This document shows, piece by piece, positions 1-13,439 of a stretch of DNA of 64,000 nucleotides. Origin of the DNA: Camarhynchus parvulus (lineage: Eukaryota > Chordata > Aves > Passeriformes > Thraupidae). The notes below the pieces were generated by a model that did no database searches, was not told where the DNA came from, and was given only the letters and a program-made list of their open reading frames with translations. A program made the translations under genes and the position numbers. Where the stretch lies: assembly GCF_901933205.1 (NCBI RefSeq), contig NC_044573.1:57414493-57478492 (forward strand), in the 5' to 3' direction. Positions within the stretch are counted from its first letter, which is position 1. The number at the start of each line of letters is the position of its first letter.

Positions 1-1953
1 GTTCCCACACCCAATTTAATTACTTCCCTACTGTAAAAACACTTTCCATCTGCATTTATTGTAATAGTTTCAAATCCAAAACTAACAGACTATAAAGCTA
101 GCTAAATAAATGAATGATATTGGCCTTAGGTCCCAAGCCAGGAGCTATTCTGTAAGGCTGTGTGTCTCCAGCATTCATTTTTATGCTGATGTTTCATTTT
201 ATGTGCAGTGTTTTCACTTAAGCCTTGTTTAGAGAAGAATTACCTTGCTCCAGGCCCTGAAGTGTGATGTGCCACACAGAGCCCTCTAGTGCTGCTCCAG
301 CCCAAGGTCTGCCAGAGATTCCCCTCTAAGAACAAAAGTCACATTGCAACCAAAAAATCCCACTTCAGGCTATATACACAGCACTGCATATGCTCAGGTT
401 TGGAACACTAATTTCAACTCTGTCTGATATAACCTCCAACTGAGGCTGCAAAGCTCAAAATGAAAAGTGTTTCTGTTTGAAAACACACTTCAAAAAATGA
501 AACTACCAGATTAACTATTTGTAACATGGCTTCTCTTGCACGTTCAGGAGAAAAAAAAAGTATCTTGCTCCTCAGAACAAGAAGAATTTAACTACAGCTT
601 GTAAAAAATTTCCTGATGTGCAGAGATAGTAACAGTGCATTGCATTCAGGGTCCTCAGGTTTGTTGCAGTTTGTTTTCATCACACTTTGATGAAATTACA
701 TCAGACTGGAATTCATGGATTTTAAAGGCTTGAGATACAACAGTCTCGTTTGGGCAATCACGACACTTAAAACTACACACTTGTATATGAGTGTTATGCT
801 ACGCTGGAATTCTCCATGGTGTCAAAATAGTCAGAAGGAATTTGACCTTTATAATAAATTTTAATCCAAAGCAGCAGCACAGCAGATAAGTTTTTCATTT
901 AGAAGTTGTGCGTACTGAAGGGCAAAGCAGGTTTCCACAGAAGTCCTGGTCAAAACTGCTACTGACTATGCTGAAAGCATACTTGGACACTGAACTATCT
1001 CGTCCCTTTTCATTTCTAATAAAATTAAATGAAAATACATATTAATAACAGATATGAGCTAATCAAAGAAATTCAGATGGTACATAGTGCAGCTCAAGGC
1101 ACAGATATAATAATGGCCTTGGATGCTGCAGGTGACCCCCAGAGGATCCTGCTGCAATAATTAAGGAACATAGTTAAGATATAGGTAAGGATGGGTTTGA
1201 GGGGCAAACCTCGAATTATTTAACTTTTCTGAGTTTTAGTGACAATGTTAGAGAAATGTCATATTATTTTGTAGCTCTCCCCTCACAACGAAAGCTTCTG
1301 AGCTTTCATAACACTGAAATAGTCTTCTATACAGAAGCAAGACAAGTCAAGGGCACTCACTAAATATTGAAGAAAACTATCCACCAGTTTACTAACCACA
1401 AGGAAGATGCACATCTAAAATAGCTATTACTTCACTTGTTCAAAATCATCCATACAGGTACATACATGTACGGAACATGGAAGTTAAATCCGTTTCCTTT
1501 TCCCCACGTACATGATATTGGAAACGACTGTGCTGGAAAGGAATGTATGGCTTCTTTCCAGCTTATGAACACAGCATGTTTTTCATATGTGAAAACAAAA
1601 TGAAGTTTTGGTAAGGGCAAATTTTCCCAAATAAATAATTAGTTTTCCACACTGGAAATAAACTGTATTTTCAATAAACTTCAAGACTCAGATATGCAGA
1701 ATAGGGATAACTGAAGAAAGTGAGATCTGTGCACACAGATTTCCCTACACTGTTTAATAGTTGTGATTTTTTTTTTAGTTGAATGTGACCATTCAGTGCT
1801 ATGCCATCATCTAAACTCAACAACCCAGACTCTAGGCTGCATCTTTGACCGGGAAAAGGGAAAAATCCCTTTTCTAGAGTGAAAACCATTACAACTGATC
1901 CAACCACTCGTTCTTTGCAAAATATAACTCCATGGCTCTGGTGCTACAAATCT
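1..1953. other. non-coding, AT-rich, no feature seen
   Basis: I see no gene, known repeat family or tandem array here. The sequence is AT-rich with very few CpG dinucleotides. Open frames are about 80 codons or fewer and resemble no known protein, apart from a minus-strand frame whose upper part lies in the CpG-dense patch that follows. A short GC-richer stretch near 245-330 has no recognisable structure. Confidence 0.6.
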
Positions 1954-2214
1954 ACGGCCCAGCTCAGCCTTGCTGTCCGCCACCGCACCGCAGTCAGTCG
2001 GCATCGGCCATCCAGCACCATACCTGGGATTCTGCGGCTCTGAACCATCGGACTCTGGACACGGCTTCTTCACCTGCAGGAGCAAAGCAGCGCTGGTTAC
2101 TTTCACTTGAAACACAACTTCCTCTTGCTCGCCCCCCATTCCAGCCGAACTTAAAGCGGATCCTGGTCTGCTCACCGGGATCTCTATAAAATATTTCCCG
2201 CACTTTACAGCAGC
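1954..2214. promoter_or_regulatory. isolated CpG-dense patch, possible small CpG island or promoter
   Basis: By eye there are about 16 CpG dinucleotides in roughly 260 bases (for example at 1954, 1978, 1984, 1989, 1999, 2005, 2049, 2062, 2091, 2130, 2146, 2157, 2199 and 2214). The surrounding kilobases have very few, and this patch is also clearly more GC-rich. In vertebrate genomes retained CpGs usually mark an unmethylated element such as a promoter, or an exon. A TATA-like TATAAAA lies at 2185-2191 on the plus strand. The minus strand carries exon-like splice signals inside the patch. Orientation and function are inference; a recent GC-rich insertion or a decayed retrocopy would look similar. 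Confidence 0.35.
2024..2073 (-). other. exon-like segment with splice signals (candidate only)
   Basis: On the minus strand this 50-base segment is preceded by a pyrimidine-rich acceptor (tttgctcctgcag) and followed by a good donor (cccag/gtatgg). A minus-strand frame is open across it and over most of the CpG-dense patch; it would read VKKPCPESDGSEPQNPR in this interval. I do not recognise the peptide. The segment is not a multiple of three, which does not exclude an exon. Short acceptor-donor pairs arise often by chance, so only the coincidence with the CpG cluster makes it worth listing. Confidence 0.15.
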
Positions 2215-5200
2215 GGTTTGCTGTACTAAACAGTGTGTTTCATTATTATCCCATGAACAGCTGCCAACTGCACTTCCCCAGGCTCCATTAGTGGGTTAAA
2301 TGTTCAGCTAAAATAGCTTGGGGAGTAGTCTTAACTAGGAACAAAGAAACCAAAGAACCAGGTTCCCCACTTTGAAATGAGAAAGCCATACTGTTCTCAG
2401 CTTGGCCAAGAAATGTTTCCCCAACTGATACTGCTTCTGTTTCCTGCTTAAGCTCAAAATAATAAACACCAGGTTCTGGGGCAAAGCGCACCATTAGTTA
2501 AATAATTCATATGGTATTTTTAATTTTGTGAATCTGCTAACTATATGTTAACTATATTTTCCTATTGCATCAATGAATACATGCACTGTTTTCACTCATA
2601 TTTGCAACACCTAAGTACATAAAAGGAATTTTAGCTTCCAATTTGATCTCCGCAATACACTGCTGTAGGCTGATTGGAGGTGATAAAATCCATCACTGCC
2701 AAAAAAACTTAGAAAACTGTTCCCTGGCAGACTAGGTATCTCCTTGGTATCTTCATGGTTTCCAGCAAAAATTTAATTGTACCTTCTGGTAATCTAAATT
2801 ACTTGCTTTTTCAGCAGAGGAAAAAACATTTTGCTCACTAGCTTGCTAATGTAAAATCCAGGGCTCTGTGGGAGGTTTCGAAGTTCCAGATTTAAAGCCA
2901 CCTAGAAATATCGCTCACTGAGGCTCACTTGGTGTGAGAAACACAATAAAAAAAACCACTCCCTTTACAACCAACAAGTTCAATGACAAGTTTCAGGATA
3001 CCTTGCATCAAGAAACTCTTCTACACTTTTTTGCTACTCTAAAAGTATTTTAGAGAAAAAAAAAAGTGACTTTGACTCACTCCTATTGAAGTTATTGACA
3101 AATGACAAAACACTCACCAGGCCCAACAGGAAAAAAGGATTTGACTAATGCTAAATATTATATGTATATGTAAGTTCCCTCAGCTGAATGCCATGGAACA
3201 TCGCTCATAGAGATGAGCCACTCATAGAGCATGAGACACAGCCAGGGCTCACCCAAACCCAAACCTGACAGGCAGTATTTCATAAACATTCAGATGCAAA
3301 CCTCATTGCTATAGTCTTATGTTAACCACATTGTTATTAAAGTAGCATAACATCTGAAGTACAGTAAAATACCTCAGATATATAAGCATATGACCATCTG
3401 CCATGAAAAATACCTTCAGTGCGCATTATATACAAACATGAGAAATAGTTATTCAGATTATTGTGGCTCCTGAGTGTGTCAGTGTCAGAGGGAATTGTTC
3501 AAAAAATATATTCAAAATCATTTAAACACACTGAAATTACAACAGCCTCTCCTTGACAGGATGTGTTTAATTTCAGGAGCAGTTTGTCTCAACTGAGTTA
3601 CAAAGGATTTGACCAGAAAACTAATATTTTCATTTAACATATAAAATATAATTTAAAATTATTGAAAACATAATGTATTTAGAGCTATAAAATACAATAA
3701 CATAATTAAAATTAATTAGAAAAAGAAGTATATGCCTAGTAGCCATATAGCATAAACCCTAATAGATCTTCTTTTTCCATGTCCCTTTAGCATACTCACT
3801 TCCAGCATATTTTTATTATCCCCTTGCTCTTAAATTTACTGGTATTTATACATTCCTTTCAAATTGCTTTTCTGTTATGTGGTTGCCACCAGTAGCACTG
3901 TCTCTCACATTTGCACTGGGGCTCAGATCTCACTCCCCAGGAAAGTTCAACCACTGAGTTTAACCAGCTGCTGGAGAGTCTGTCACCCAGACATCCCAAC
4001 ACCCTGTGGTGGGCAACTACCACAGCAGCCCAAAGATAGTTCCAGCACACATTAACATAATCCAAACACTTTTAATATACAGAATATATTAAGACCCCTG
4101 GTTTTCCTGGGCAGGGATGATGCAGTAATTCGGTACTCACAGATGAGTTTTCCTACCGTAGCTCACATGACTACTGCATTTTGTTTTGATCAACATTACA
4201 AAGCAATCTAAATATCTGAAAGATTATGCTTTATCCATATAAATCAACATTAAACATTAAAAAAAAAAAGAACCAAAAAATTACCAACAAAAGCCCCAGC
4301 TGATAAAATTCAATAAAAGTTGAAAGGTCATAGCAGAAAAGCCACTGATCCAATTGCATCAAAAAGACTCACTTCCTGTGTGATGCAACAAACTTGGGGG
4401 GGAGAAAAAAGTGAGTATTTTTTATTTAAGAATATTGCAATGAAAGCAAAATGCTTTAAAAGTGAGAGTATTTCAGGTTTGTCACTTGGCATATAGATGA
4501 TGCAGTTCATCCATGATCATTATCTGAAGAAATGTGCAGAAGCACAGAGTATAGATTTGGCTTGTCCTCTGAGACTAAATGTAAACTTCATTGTGTATCT
4601 TTAGGTCCCTCTATGAGAGAAAAAATTTAATAAATAAAAATGTTATTTCTTAAAGGACAAACAGGCATGGGATTTTCTTTCAGGTGGCCATATGGAATGA
4701 ACACCATTTCTCTTCAAGACCACTCAAGTAGCAAAACAAATTCTGTTATTCATAAAATTATGCCACCCTTGAAGGTGAACAGAAAATCACTGTGAAAATG
4801 TCTGATCAAAGACTAAATATTGTTTCCTTTGTCTTCAGCTGCACTGTTTTACCTCTTAATCTGCCTTGCTGACTGTTTTCAAAATAATTAACTCTCACTA
4901 ACACCACATTTATTTACATTCTCATGTGTTAAATGCTATAAAAAGAACCTTTTTCTTTACTCCTGCTCTGTTTTCCTTTCCCCCTTCTCTGTTTACACAG
5001 GTTTTCTCACCATTTTAGTTAAATGCATGTTGAGAATCATTCACAAGAGTAAGATTCCAGTTTCAGTTTGAATTCTATTGAACTGCACTGAACTTTCCTA
5101 CTCTGGTTGCCTGCTACAATATGTTTGTAAAGTTTCAGCTAAAAACCTTCAAATACAAATATTTGTGAAAACAGACTGCTATGTTCATGTTTTGATTGTC

Positions 5201-8200
5201 ACATCATTATGCTGCTGATTGGCTTCAGTGCCTGAAAGTTGGAGGCAAAATCCCAAAACTGAAAGGGCAGGGGGAGAGTTACCAATACCCAGGAATGATA
5301 ATTTCTGTAAAATGGTGTCCACATTTATTTCAGTTTGTAGGATTCTAAAAGGCCTGTTGTCACACTGTTGGTGAACTCCTGCTGCAGTGTGGCTCCTCAG
5401 TTTCTGAAGACCGTATCTGCATTGAATACTCTCTATCTCAAAGATGCTGGTGCTGAACAGGCCTTAGGATTACTTCAGAGTTCCAGGAGAACCCCATGCT
5501 GTTGGGAAATTTGACATTATCAAAACTGTCCCTCTTTGTTTAGTCAGTTCTATCCCCCACTGCGCAGTGCCCTGGGTACAGGATACCCAGGCAGTACCCT
5601 GAAAGAAAAAAACCTGTAGACTGAAATGAAGGGAGGAAAAACAGGAAAAAAAAAAAAACCAACAAAAAATCAAACGGGGAGAGGGAAGAGAAATCAAGGC
5701 ACAAAAGAAGAATGGGCTCTCCATGGTGGCAAAACTAGAGGAGAGCAGAAGCCAAGTGAAAAAAAATGTGACAGATGTAGGGGTGTGGTGTGGACAGTAG
5801 AAGAACATTGGGACTGGCTGAGATGGAACACCACAGTTTGCTCTCCTCTCTTCTAGATTTGGGCCTAACACTACAAATACAAGCCTAAGCACTCATCAGA
5901 TACCTGTGAAACTCATTACAAAAGTCATTAGTGACCAGTCTGCCCAGAGCAATGGACTAGTTCTGCTATTTCAGCTGTACAGAAGACCTAATTAATTATC
6001 CAAGCTGGGAAAATATACTTTGAACTTAGATGATTGTGTATAAATATTACTTTTATGTAGAAAAATGAAAGTCTCACTTGGCTTAAACTTTTATTAAAAA
6101 TAATCGAAGTTTTATACAATTTCTACCTTCACCTGACTTGGTTCATCAGAATTCAAATATGAGCACTGTTAAAAGTGTCTGATAATTTGAGGTCACTGCG
6201 AAAAAGATATGCATTTATTAGGCAGCAAAAAACTGCAATAAAGGTATATGATAAATATTTACATGATGAAGGATTTTCTATTAATTGGGCTTTGGATGCT
6301 TTATGTTTAACAAAGATAGAGGGAGGAACATTAAAAGAAAAATCTAACTATGCATTCACTGGAAAAAAGGACACCCCTTGGAAAGCCTAGGATGTCAGGT
6401 AATAAGATCTGCACCATAATGTGCAAGAAGCTGAATTTCCACAGGTCATATTAATTCTGGCATTTCCTTGCTTCTGATGTTTTTCTTTGCAACATTAACA
6501 TCTTTTAACATGATTTTATTGGACCCCATTACACTAAATGTTAAACCATGAAATGGTCCTGCTCTGTGAGGTGTTCTCACACACACACACACTGGGGGTA
6601 TTAAACTCATAATGCAACACAGGTGAGAAATCCCTTCTAACACTTACAGCTGAAAAATCTTGCCACATCAGCACTAAATTACTCTGGCAATGAATCTGCT
6701 GAGTTCCCTCATCTACTGCACCAATTATGGCCTTGAGGGTCCCTCCTAAATCAGTAGGGTTGCAACAGGGCTGAGTAGAGCCTGCAATGCTTTGGGCCTG
6801 GAGGAAGCAGCTATGCATGGTGGAGCTGTGGAGACTCTAACATAAGGGAGACAAGAATGAAGAAAGGAAAGTAGTTTTGGCAGACCCAAGGACAACCTCA
6901 AATCACATCTTTGTGCTTCCTCAGCCTGTCTCATTGCTCTGGACTACGGGCAGAGCAAGTGCACTTCGACTGCCTGGATGATTTCCAACAGCAAATTACT
7001 GTGGAGGAGGTTGACCCATCTCTGCTCGCTGTCCAGGGAAGGGACTATGTCTGTAGAACAACTCCAGGAGAGGATGGCACAGACAGGGGAACAACTTGAT
7101 GGAAATACCAGGTAGAAGAATATGACTCAGGATATTAGTGACACTGTGATGAGTAAGAATAGAACTACAGAAAAGTAGTTCTTCTCAAATGTTTTTTAGA
7201 TACTGACTTTGTTTGTTTACATGGAGTTTTATAACCATCTTGAGAACAAAAACTTTAATGGAGACTGTCTTTACAATGTCTTTGTACACATAATTTGCCA
7301 AAGATTTCCTTTGCTGCCATGATGTCATTGATACCACAAAACAAATAATGTCATTTGTTTGACCAACAAAAACAGGGCAAGGGTTTGCTTACAGATACAG
7401 CTCTGGGACTGAGTCACAAGTTGTAGCCATGCAGAAGATCTATGTGCTTTCGATTTAATTTAAAAAAACCCCACAACCGAACAACAAATATTCTTGAAAG
7501 TGAAGCAGTTTTTGATGGCTGAATTCAAATAATACTCCAACTATGTACGTCCTGTGAAGACAAAATCTCAGTGAAGCTTCTGCAAAATGAAATATATGCT
7601 GAGTAGACCTAGAGAAACATATGAAAAGAACTCTAAATAATCCCAAATTCTGAACGGATTTTTTCACAGTAATTCACTATTCTGCCACACTTCCATAAGT
7701 ATTTTACTTACTTAAACCTAGTGACAATAATAAAATTATATAAAGTTTATATTAAAATATAATATTAAATGAAATTAAAATCCATATGAAAATGTAAATG
7801 AAAATGTAAGACTACACAGTTGTGCACAAGAAAATTTTAATTACATTTCTGGTGTAGTTAAAAACCCAAACACTGATGCTACTGTTGAATTAAAGAACTT
7901 GAAGCAGTAGAAAATTGATTTTTCCCCCTACCTTTCACAGTGCAAAGACTGTACATAGCTGTATTTTATTTGAATGACACCCTGAAGTAGGTTTGTCATA
8001 TTTCAGCAATGTGAAAACAAGAGTTCTGACTGCAATGGAAGAATGAGTAAAAAATATGCTACATAAATTGATTTAAAATTCACTGTTCAAGAAGTTTTTT
8101 GGTTGTTGGTTTGGTTTTTCTTAATAAAAGTCTATATGAGCTAGTTCTGTAGTGGAAACACGTCTACTCACTACCTAAACTAGGTTTAGCTATTCAGTGG

Positions 8201-10058
8201 TCTCTTCTATTTTCTTAGTAATGAAATCATTCATTATGCCATCAACTACAATTGACAACTCTAATCAAAACAAGATTAAGGTTTGAATTTTTTAAATGAA
8301 AGTATAGTGCAAATTATTTAGAAGTTTTGAGTATGAAAGCAGACTGCTGATGCTGACCTTTGCATTTCATGTAGCACAGTAGAGGAGACTTCATATTCAA
8401 AGACATCAGATATGTTTCCATGCCTCTAAGGGGTGAGAGCAAGGTATGGGAACAAGAAAAGTCAGTGCTGTTTCACCGTCACTTCTGTTTTCCGTGCAAA
8501 ACTTTCCTGAGATAGATTTGTTCTCAACGAAATGCATCATGAAATTACAGTAGTAACTCTGGTCAGAACCACTTGGAGATGTACACCTAACTCGCCAGGA
8601 ATACAAATCCAGAAGGGATATATTTAGTATTAAATACCTACAATTCAAGTGAAAGGCAAGGCATCTAAATCAGTCTAGGCTTGTCACATAAGGGCTTCGT
8701 TTTCATCTAAGAGAAAGATACAGATATATTTCACCAGACCTAGAGTACTCATCCATTTCAGGCAGAGGGGAATTACGCCACATTAACTGTGACTAATGGC
8801 TTCTACTCTCCACTTACCTGCTGAAACACAGGTAGTTGGGAAACACTAGGAAATGGAATGGTGCTGCAAAAGAGAGAGGGACAAAGCCTGTGTGCCTCAA
8901 GACATCCTCCATGAAATCCTCTTTGTTGGCAACACTGATTATAACAATGGAGAAGAATGTCTCCCATGGAAGTTACATGCTTTAGAGCCTCAGTTCCTTT
9001 GAACCAGTCACTGAACTTAATAATTTTAAGAAGGAGCTATGTCTTAAAAAGCATACAATAACCTTAAATGCTTCCACTCCTTGAGATGACAATCTTCAGG
9101 ACTCTCACAATGTTTTGGGTTTTCTGTACAAATTGCTGATGAGAACAGTGTGGACAAACCAGGAACCAGTCCATGGACAGCCCAAAGAGCTGCAAAGAGG
9201 CACTGCATTTCATTTAGGTCTTATTTCACCAGGCTGAAATGATGAGCAGTAACACACTAGAGCTTTTGCTGGTGTGCACATTACATACACACTGAAGTTA
9301 ATTGAAATTTAATCAATCCAGGTAAATGCCTTTTTCGTATTTCCAATGAGACTATAATGATCATTTTTTTGGGGCACACTGCATGGTCTTACCATTGACA
9401 CAAGCCTTTGTAAAACATAAATCAGAAAGCTTTACATAAATAAAACATAAAATTCTGTTTCTATTGAGAAGTTTTAGAGAATGAAGGCATCATTAAGATG
9501 ACATGATTGATAAAATCTGAGACAACTTTAACTCCTCAATTTTCTTATTCATATGCTATCGTTGGGGACTGAACATTCCTTCCTTGGTAATTTTTTGCTT
9601 GTGGAAAGGTTTCCTATGTGTTTGTTTTTGCAACATGACTAATGGGTTCAAACAGTTCAGAGCTCTATGCATTCTTAAAATCATTTTTACCTGCAAACAT
9701 TTTTAAAACACATTTTAAACTGCCTTTGGCATGAGTGCACTAAAAATATCAGAGGGTGTAACAGCATAACAGTCAAGTCATAATTTAAGTGATTGGAACC
9801 TGTAAAATACTAACTTGTACATTTTGAAAGGCATTTATGCACGCACTGTGGGAAAAACTGGCATTCTCTTTTTGTTTGTTTGTGTACAATGAAAGAAGGA
9901 AATACGCCTTCCCTTAAATGGTGGGTCAGGCAGGGCAAATGCCATACTACAATGACACTTTTTGTTTCAGCCTGAGTTACCTAATAGCTCAGAGCTCACA
10001 GAATGCTTTTCTCTGCAGCTGGGAGGGTGGGCCTGGCTCCCTTTGAAAAAAGAGGAGA
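2215..10058. other. non-coding, AT-rich, only short simple-sequence tracts
   Basis: No gene or known interspersed repeat is recognisable. Two tracts are extremely A+T-rich (about 3640-3725 and 7725-7815) and could act as flexible or matrix-attachment-like DNA, which is inference. A short CA run lies at about 6578-6592. A-rich runs occur near 4260 and 5650. The longest frame, on the minus strand at 5470-5892, is dominated by Phe/Ser-rich translation of a purine-rich strand and shows no family resemblance. Confidence 0.6.
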
Positions 10059-10095
10059 GGGGAGGGGAGGGGGGGGGGGGAGGAGAGGGAGGGGG
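10059..10095 (+). repeat. G-rich block with G-quadruplex potential
   Basis: Runs of G are separated by single A or short AG spacers: G4 at 10059-10062, G4 at 10064-10067, G12 at 10069-10080, G3 at 10087-10089 and G5 at 10091-10095. This satisfies the usual pattern of four or more runs of at least three G with short loops, so an intramolecular quadruplex on the plus strand is plausible. It directly abuts the purine pentamer repeat and is probably part of the same expanded low-complexity tract. Confidence 0.75.
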
Positions 10096-10254
10096 AGAGG
10101 AGAGGAGAGGAGAGGAGAGGAGAGGAGAGGAGAGGAGAGGAGAGGAGAGGAGAGGAGAGGAGAGGAGAGGAGAGGAGAGGAGAGGAGAGGAGAGGAGAGG
10201 AGAGGAGAGGAGAGGAGAGGAGAGGAGAGGAGAGGAGAGGAGAGGAGAGGAGAG
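10096..10254 (+). repeat. (AGAGG)n pentanucleotide microsatellite, about 31 copies
   Basis: The unit AGAGG repeats perfectly for 155 bases (31 copies) and ends in a partial unit before AGAGAAGG. The plus strand is all purine for about 210 bases when the G-rich block is included, so the tract has mirror symmetry and could form triplex (H-DNA) structures. The perfection of the array suggests recent expansion or ongoing length change. Open frames run through it on both strands (for example 9962-10369 and 10003-10452 plus, 9967-10326 minus) and translate to Glu/Arg/Gly or Leu/Ser/Pro repeats. They are by-products of the repeat, not genes. Confidence 0.97.
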
Positions 10255-10260
10255 AGAAGG

Positions 10261-13200
10261 AATTCGTTCCCCATTCAGATCTTCCAAAGGCCAAAGGTTT
10301 GGAAACTCCACCAGCCTGGAGCTCACGTATCAACAAATTCAGATTCAGGAAAAAATACTAATGCACTAACACTGGTTTTCTCTCATTCTCTTTTCTTTCT
10401 CTCACATTATTTTCCTAGCTCTCTCCATCCCCTCACCCCCACCATCTCTTAAAAAATGCCCACACCAACCTAAATACAAACTTTGGCCTTTTTTTTTGCC
10501 TTTTCAAGTCAGCACTATATCTCAGTGAAGCTGAATCTGCAAGTATGTCCTTGGTGTCTTCCTGGTATCTCCAAACTGGCAATAGCTAGAAGATACCATT
10601 CTTAATCTAGACATGGAAAATGCTTACTGCTTTTACTTCAGTTATGTTCCCATTATGTCCTCCAGTTTTGTTGCAATCACATCATTTTTATTTAAGTGTT
10701 TGCCTTTTAAATATCAGCATTCCCAAATACCATTGATCTCTTTTCAGGCAAAAAACCCCCAACATACTGAAATGCAGGAAAATGGTTATGCTGTGCAGTG
10801 TTTTCTAGATTTCACCATGTGATTCCTCAGCTCCACAGAAATATTGTAAGCAAAGTAGGTGTATCAAAGCTGCTTTGGAGGCATTATTTAATATTCAAAG
10901 GAATACCAAGTCATCTCCTCTTATATGCATAAAATTCAGAATCTTCTCAGAAAACCTGAACTTATTTTCTTTCCTCCTGTTTTTCAAAACCAACCAGGGC
11001 CAACAAATGCAAAGAAAAAAAGAGTAAACTTTGAAGCTGAAATTTAAAGCAATGAAAGTCAGGAAGTTCAAAAGTTAATGTTCCTATGGCTGTGTTAACT
11101 TGGCCATGTTGCAAATAGATCATGCAAATACTTCAAGCTATTTTGTTAAAGGCCTATAGTACTGTGCCATAAAGCATAATAAAACACGCTGTTTTCTTTT
11201 CATGTGGAAACCAACTTGTATAAGGAACAGTACAGTGTATTTCTACTGCTAATGCTGACTTCTCCACCCCAAGTCACATATCTCTGCCTCAAGGCACATT
11301 TCTGTTCTGACAATGTTGGTGTCTCATTGGAATCCAGCTTCCCCTTAGCTCGCCCAAGAGCTTACAAACTGACCCCCGCAGGAACAAAGGACAACTTCTC
11401 TCCTGACTCGTTTGCCTCATCAGAAAATAATCTGTCTTTTCCCTTGAGATCAAAGAACACTTGTCACAATTTTTCCATCCCTCACTTAGATGAAATTTAA
11501 ACAAATGGCATTGTCGATCATCTCCTCCTTTCTGTACTTCACTATCCTGGTTTTTACCAAGGAGCATATTGATACCCCAGTGCAGTAAACAACATGATCT
11601 CACATCTCTCAAATCCCCACTACAGACAATTAAATACATACATGTAAAATATTCTGACTTAGCAAAGAATTTATGTTACTCTCCTTGTACTCTTTTGTTT
11701 GTCTTCCATGTTTTTAATATACATATTGCAATGTGCCAAGGTTAAAGGAGATCAGGCCCCAAAAAACGTGCCTTATTCTTTGTCAAATATGTTGTGTTTC
11801 TTAGCTCCATTGAGAGCTAACCCACCAACACTGGGTCAGTGTTAAGTAAGCAATGTCTAAAAAACCACCGGTTCCACTATCCTCTCTGTCTTGGAGAAGC
11901 ATACTCATCAGCTGTATTCTTCATCCCAGAGCTAAAGGGACTTTGAAGGATTTAAGGACAAGGATTGTGGTTTTGAACTATATTCAAGGAGCTCAGGAAG
12001 AGAAAAACAGTTCTAATGTGTTCACCATGCCCTTACTTGATGCGACCTTTGTAGTAATTCGTTTTCAAGCACTGAAGTCTTCATAGAAGTACAACCTGTT
12101 TAAAAGTGAATGAATACCTGACTCAGATCCTGGTCTGACAGAATGGGATGGAATAGTTTGGGCACACTGAAAGCATTGTATATGGATTCGGCTACATGAC
12201 AACTTGATTTATTGGCAATCCAGAGTTCCTAGGTTGAGGTTTGAATAATTCCAGACAACATGGTAAACTCTTCCTATGAGGTCTTCCAAGTTTAGCCACT
12301 TGTTCACTGGTGCCAATTTTGCTCAGATACTTTTCAGCCTTTCAGATACTTTTCTTCACTTTTGGTCTTTTCCAAGCTGTATGAGCCAGATGTAGTGGTA
12401 GAAGACCAGTTATTACCTGCAGTGTCTGCCAGCATAATCCACCCTGTGTGACCTGTCCATCACACATATGTCATACAAAATCAGAGGTAACGTTGCACAG
12501 CTCCTTCAGAAAAGGAGAGAAACTACTGCAGATTTTCAGTACACTTCTCAGTGTGCAGCTAGTAAGAAGGATTCAAGTCACTTCTGTGTTTTTTGGATCC
12601 TTCTTCATCTCTCAGGAGAGAGAACCATATTCAATTGACAGTGTTGTAAGTGACACAGAGTATCAAAATGATGAGAAAATGAAACTGAGCATTATTCACA
12701 GTTAAGAACATCTGACTTCTTCATTATCTAAACATTGATAATTTTTATCAGTAAAAATACCTGTTATTCACTGTGCTCCTTCACAGCCCTGAAAGGCAAG
12801 AGCACGTTTATGCTGAGTGCGTGTGCAGAGACCTGAGGATGCAAAGAGGCTCTTTGTGACCAGCTGCAATGACTGCAGAGTGAGATCCAGGTCTGCCAAA
12901 TTCTGCATGGCTTCAGCAACAGCTGCCTGAGGCGATGCTGTATTGACTCCTCCAGCAAAATGCATTCCCTGAGCAGAGGGGTTGTCAGCCTTGGGACAAG
13001 CCCACAAAGATTTAAGCTTAGGCCTAAATCGATCGAGGCGGTTTGGCCTGTTACTGTCAGTGCAACAATTCAGAATAATGAGGGTGAGTCTGAATATGCC
13101 TTAGTAGCACAGGAGGCTCAATTAATGCCAAGAAGAAACAGGTGGACAGAGCAGTAAGACAGGTTGGAAGGAGATGAACAAGGTAATATGAGCAGGTAAT

Positions 13201-13439
13201 ATGAACATGATTTTAGCCCAGCACCTGTCTACCTATTAACAGCTGGCAGAGTCCTGTAGGCATTGTGGAAGATGGGAATTGTGTTAAAACAGTACTAAAA
13301 TAAAATAAAACTGGAAAAAACCTACCACAAAGCCCCAACAATAAAAAGGGTTCTGCTCTTCTGTGGTAGCTTTTCTCCTAGTAGTAGACCAAAGGTATTC
13401 AGCTATAAATATCTGACTTTTCCACAGATAATATCTATA
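10261..13439. other. non-coding, no feature seen
   Basis: No gene, RNA or known repeat is recognised. Near 12305-12355 the 12-mer CAGATACTTTTC occurs twice in close succession. At 13171-13206 a short unit containing AGGTAATATGA is duplicated. Around 12780-13060 the sequence is a little more GC-rich and holds three CpGs in ATCGATCGAGGCGG at about 13029, but the frames on either strand match nothing I know. Confidence 0.55.

Noticed and set aside
5470..5892. 140-codon minus-strand frame with hydrophobic Phe/Leu-rich stretches
   Set aside because: The apparent hydrophobic segments come from translating the complement of an A- and purine-rich stretch. They do not look like genuine membrane helices.
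9962..10452. Long open frames on both strands (up to 149 codons)
   Set aside because: They are read through the AGAGG pentamer array, which has no stop codon in any frame. The products are low-complexity repeats with no flanking domain.
12768..13007. Minus-strand frame rich in Ala/Gln/Leu (AAVAEAMQNLADLDLTLQSL)
   Set aside because: It has a helical look that suggested a decayed retrocopy, but I could not match it to a family, and no poly-A tail or target duplication is visible.
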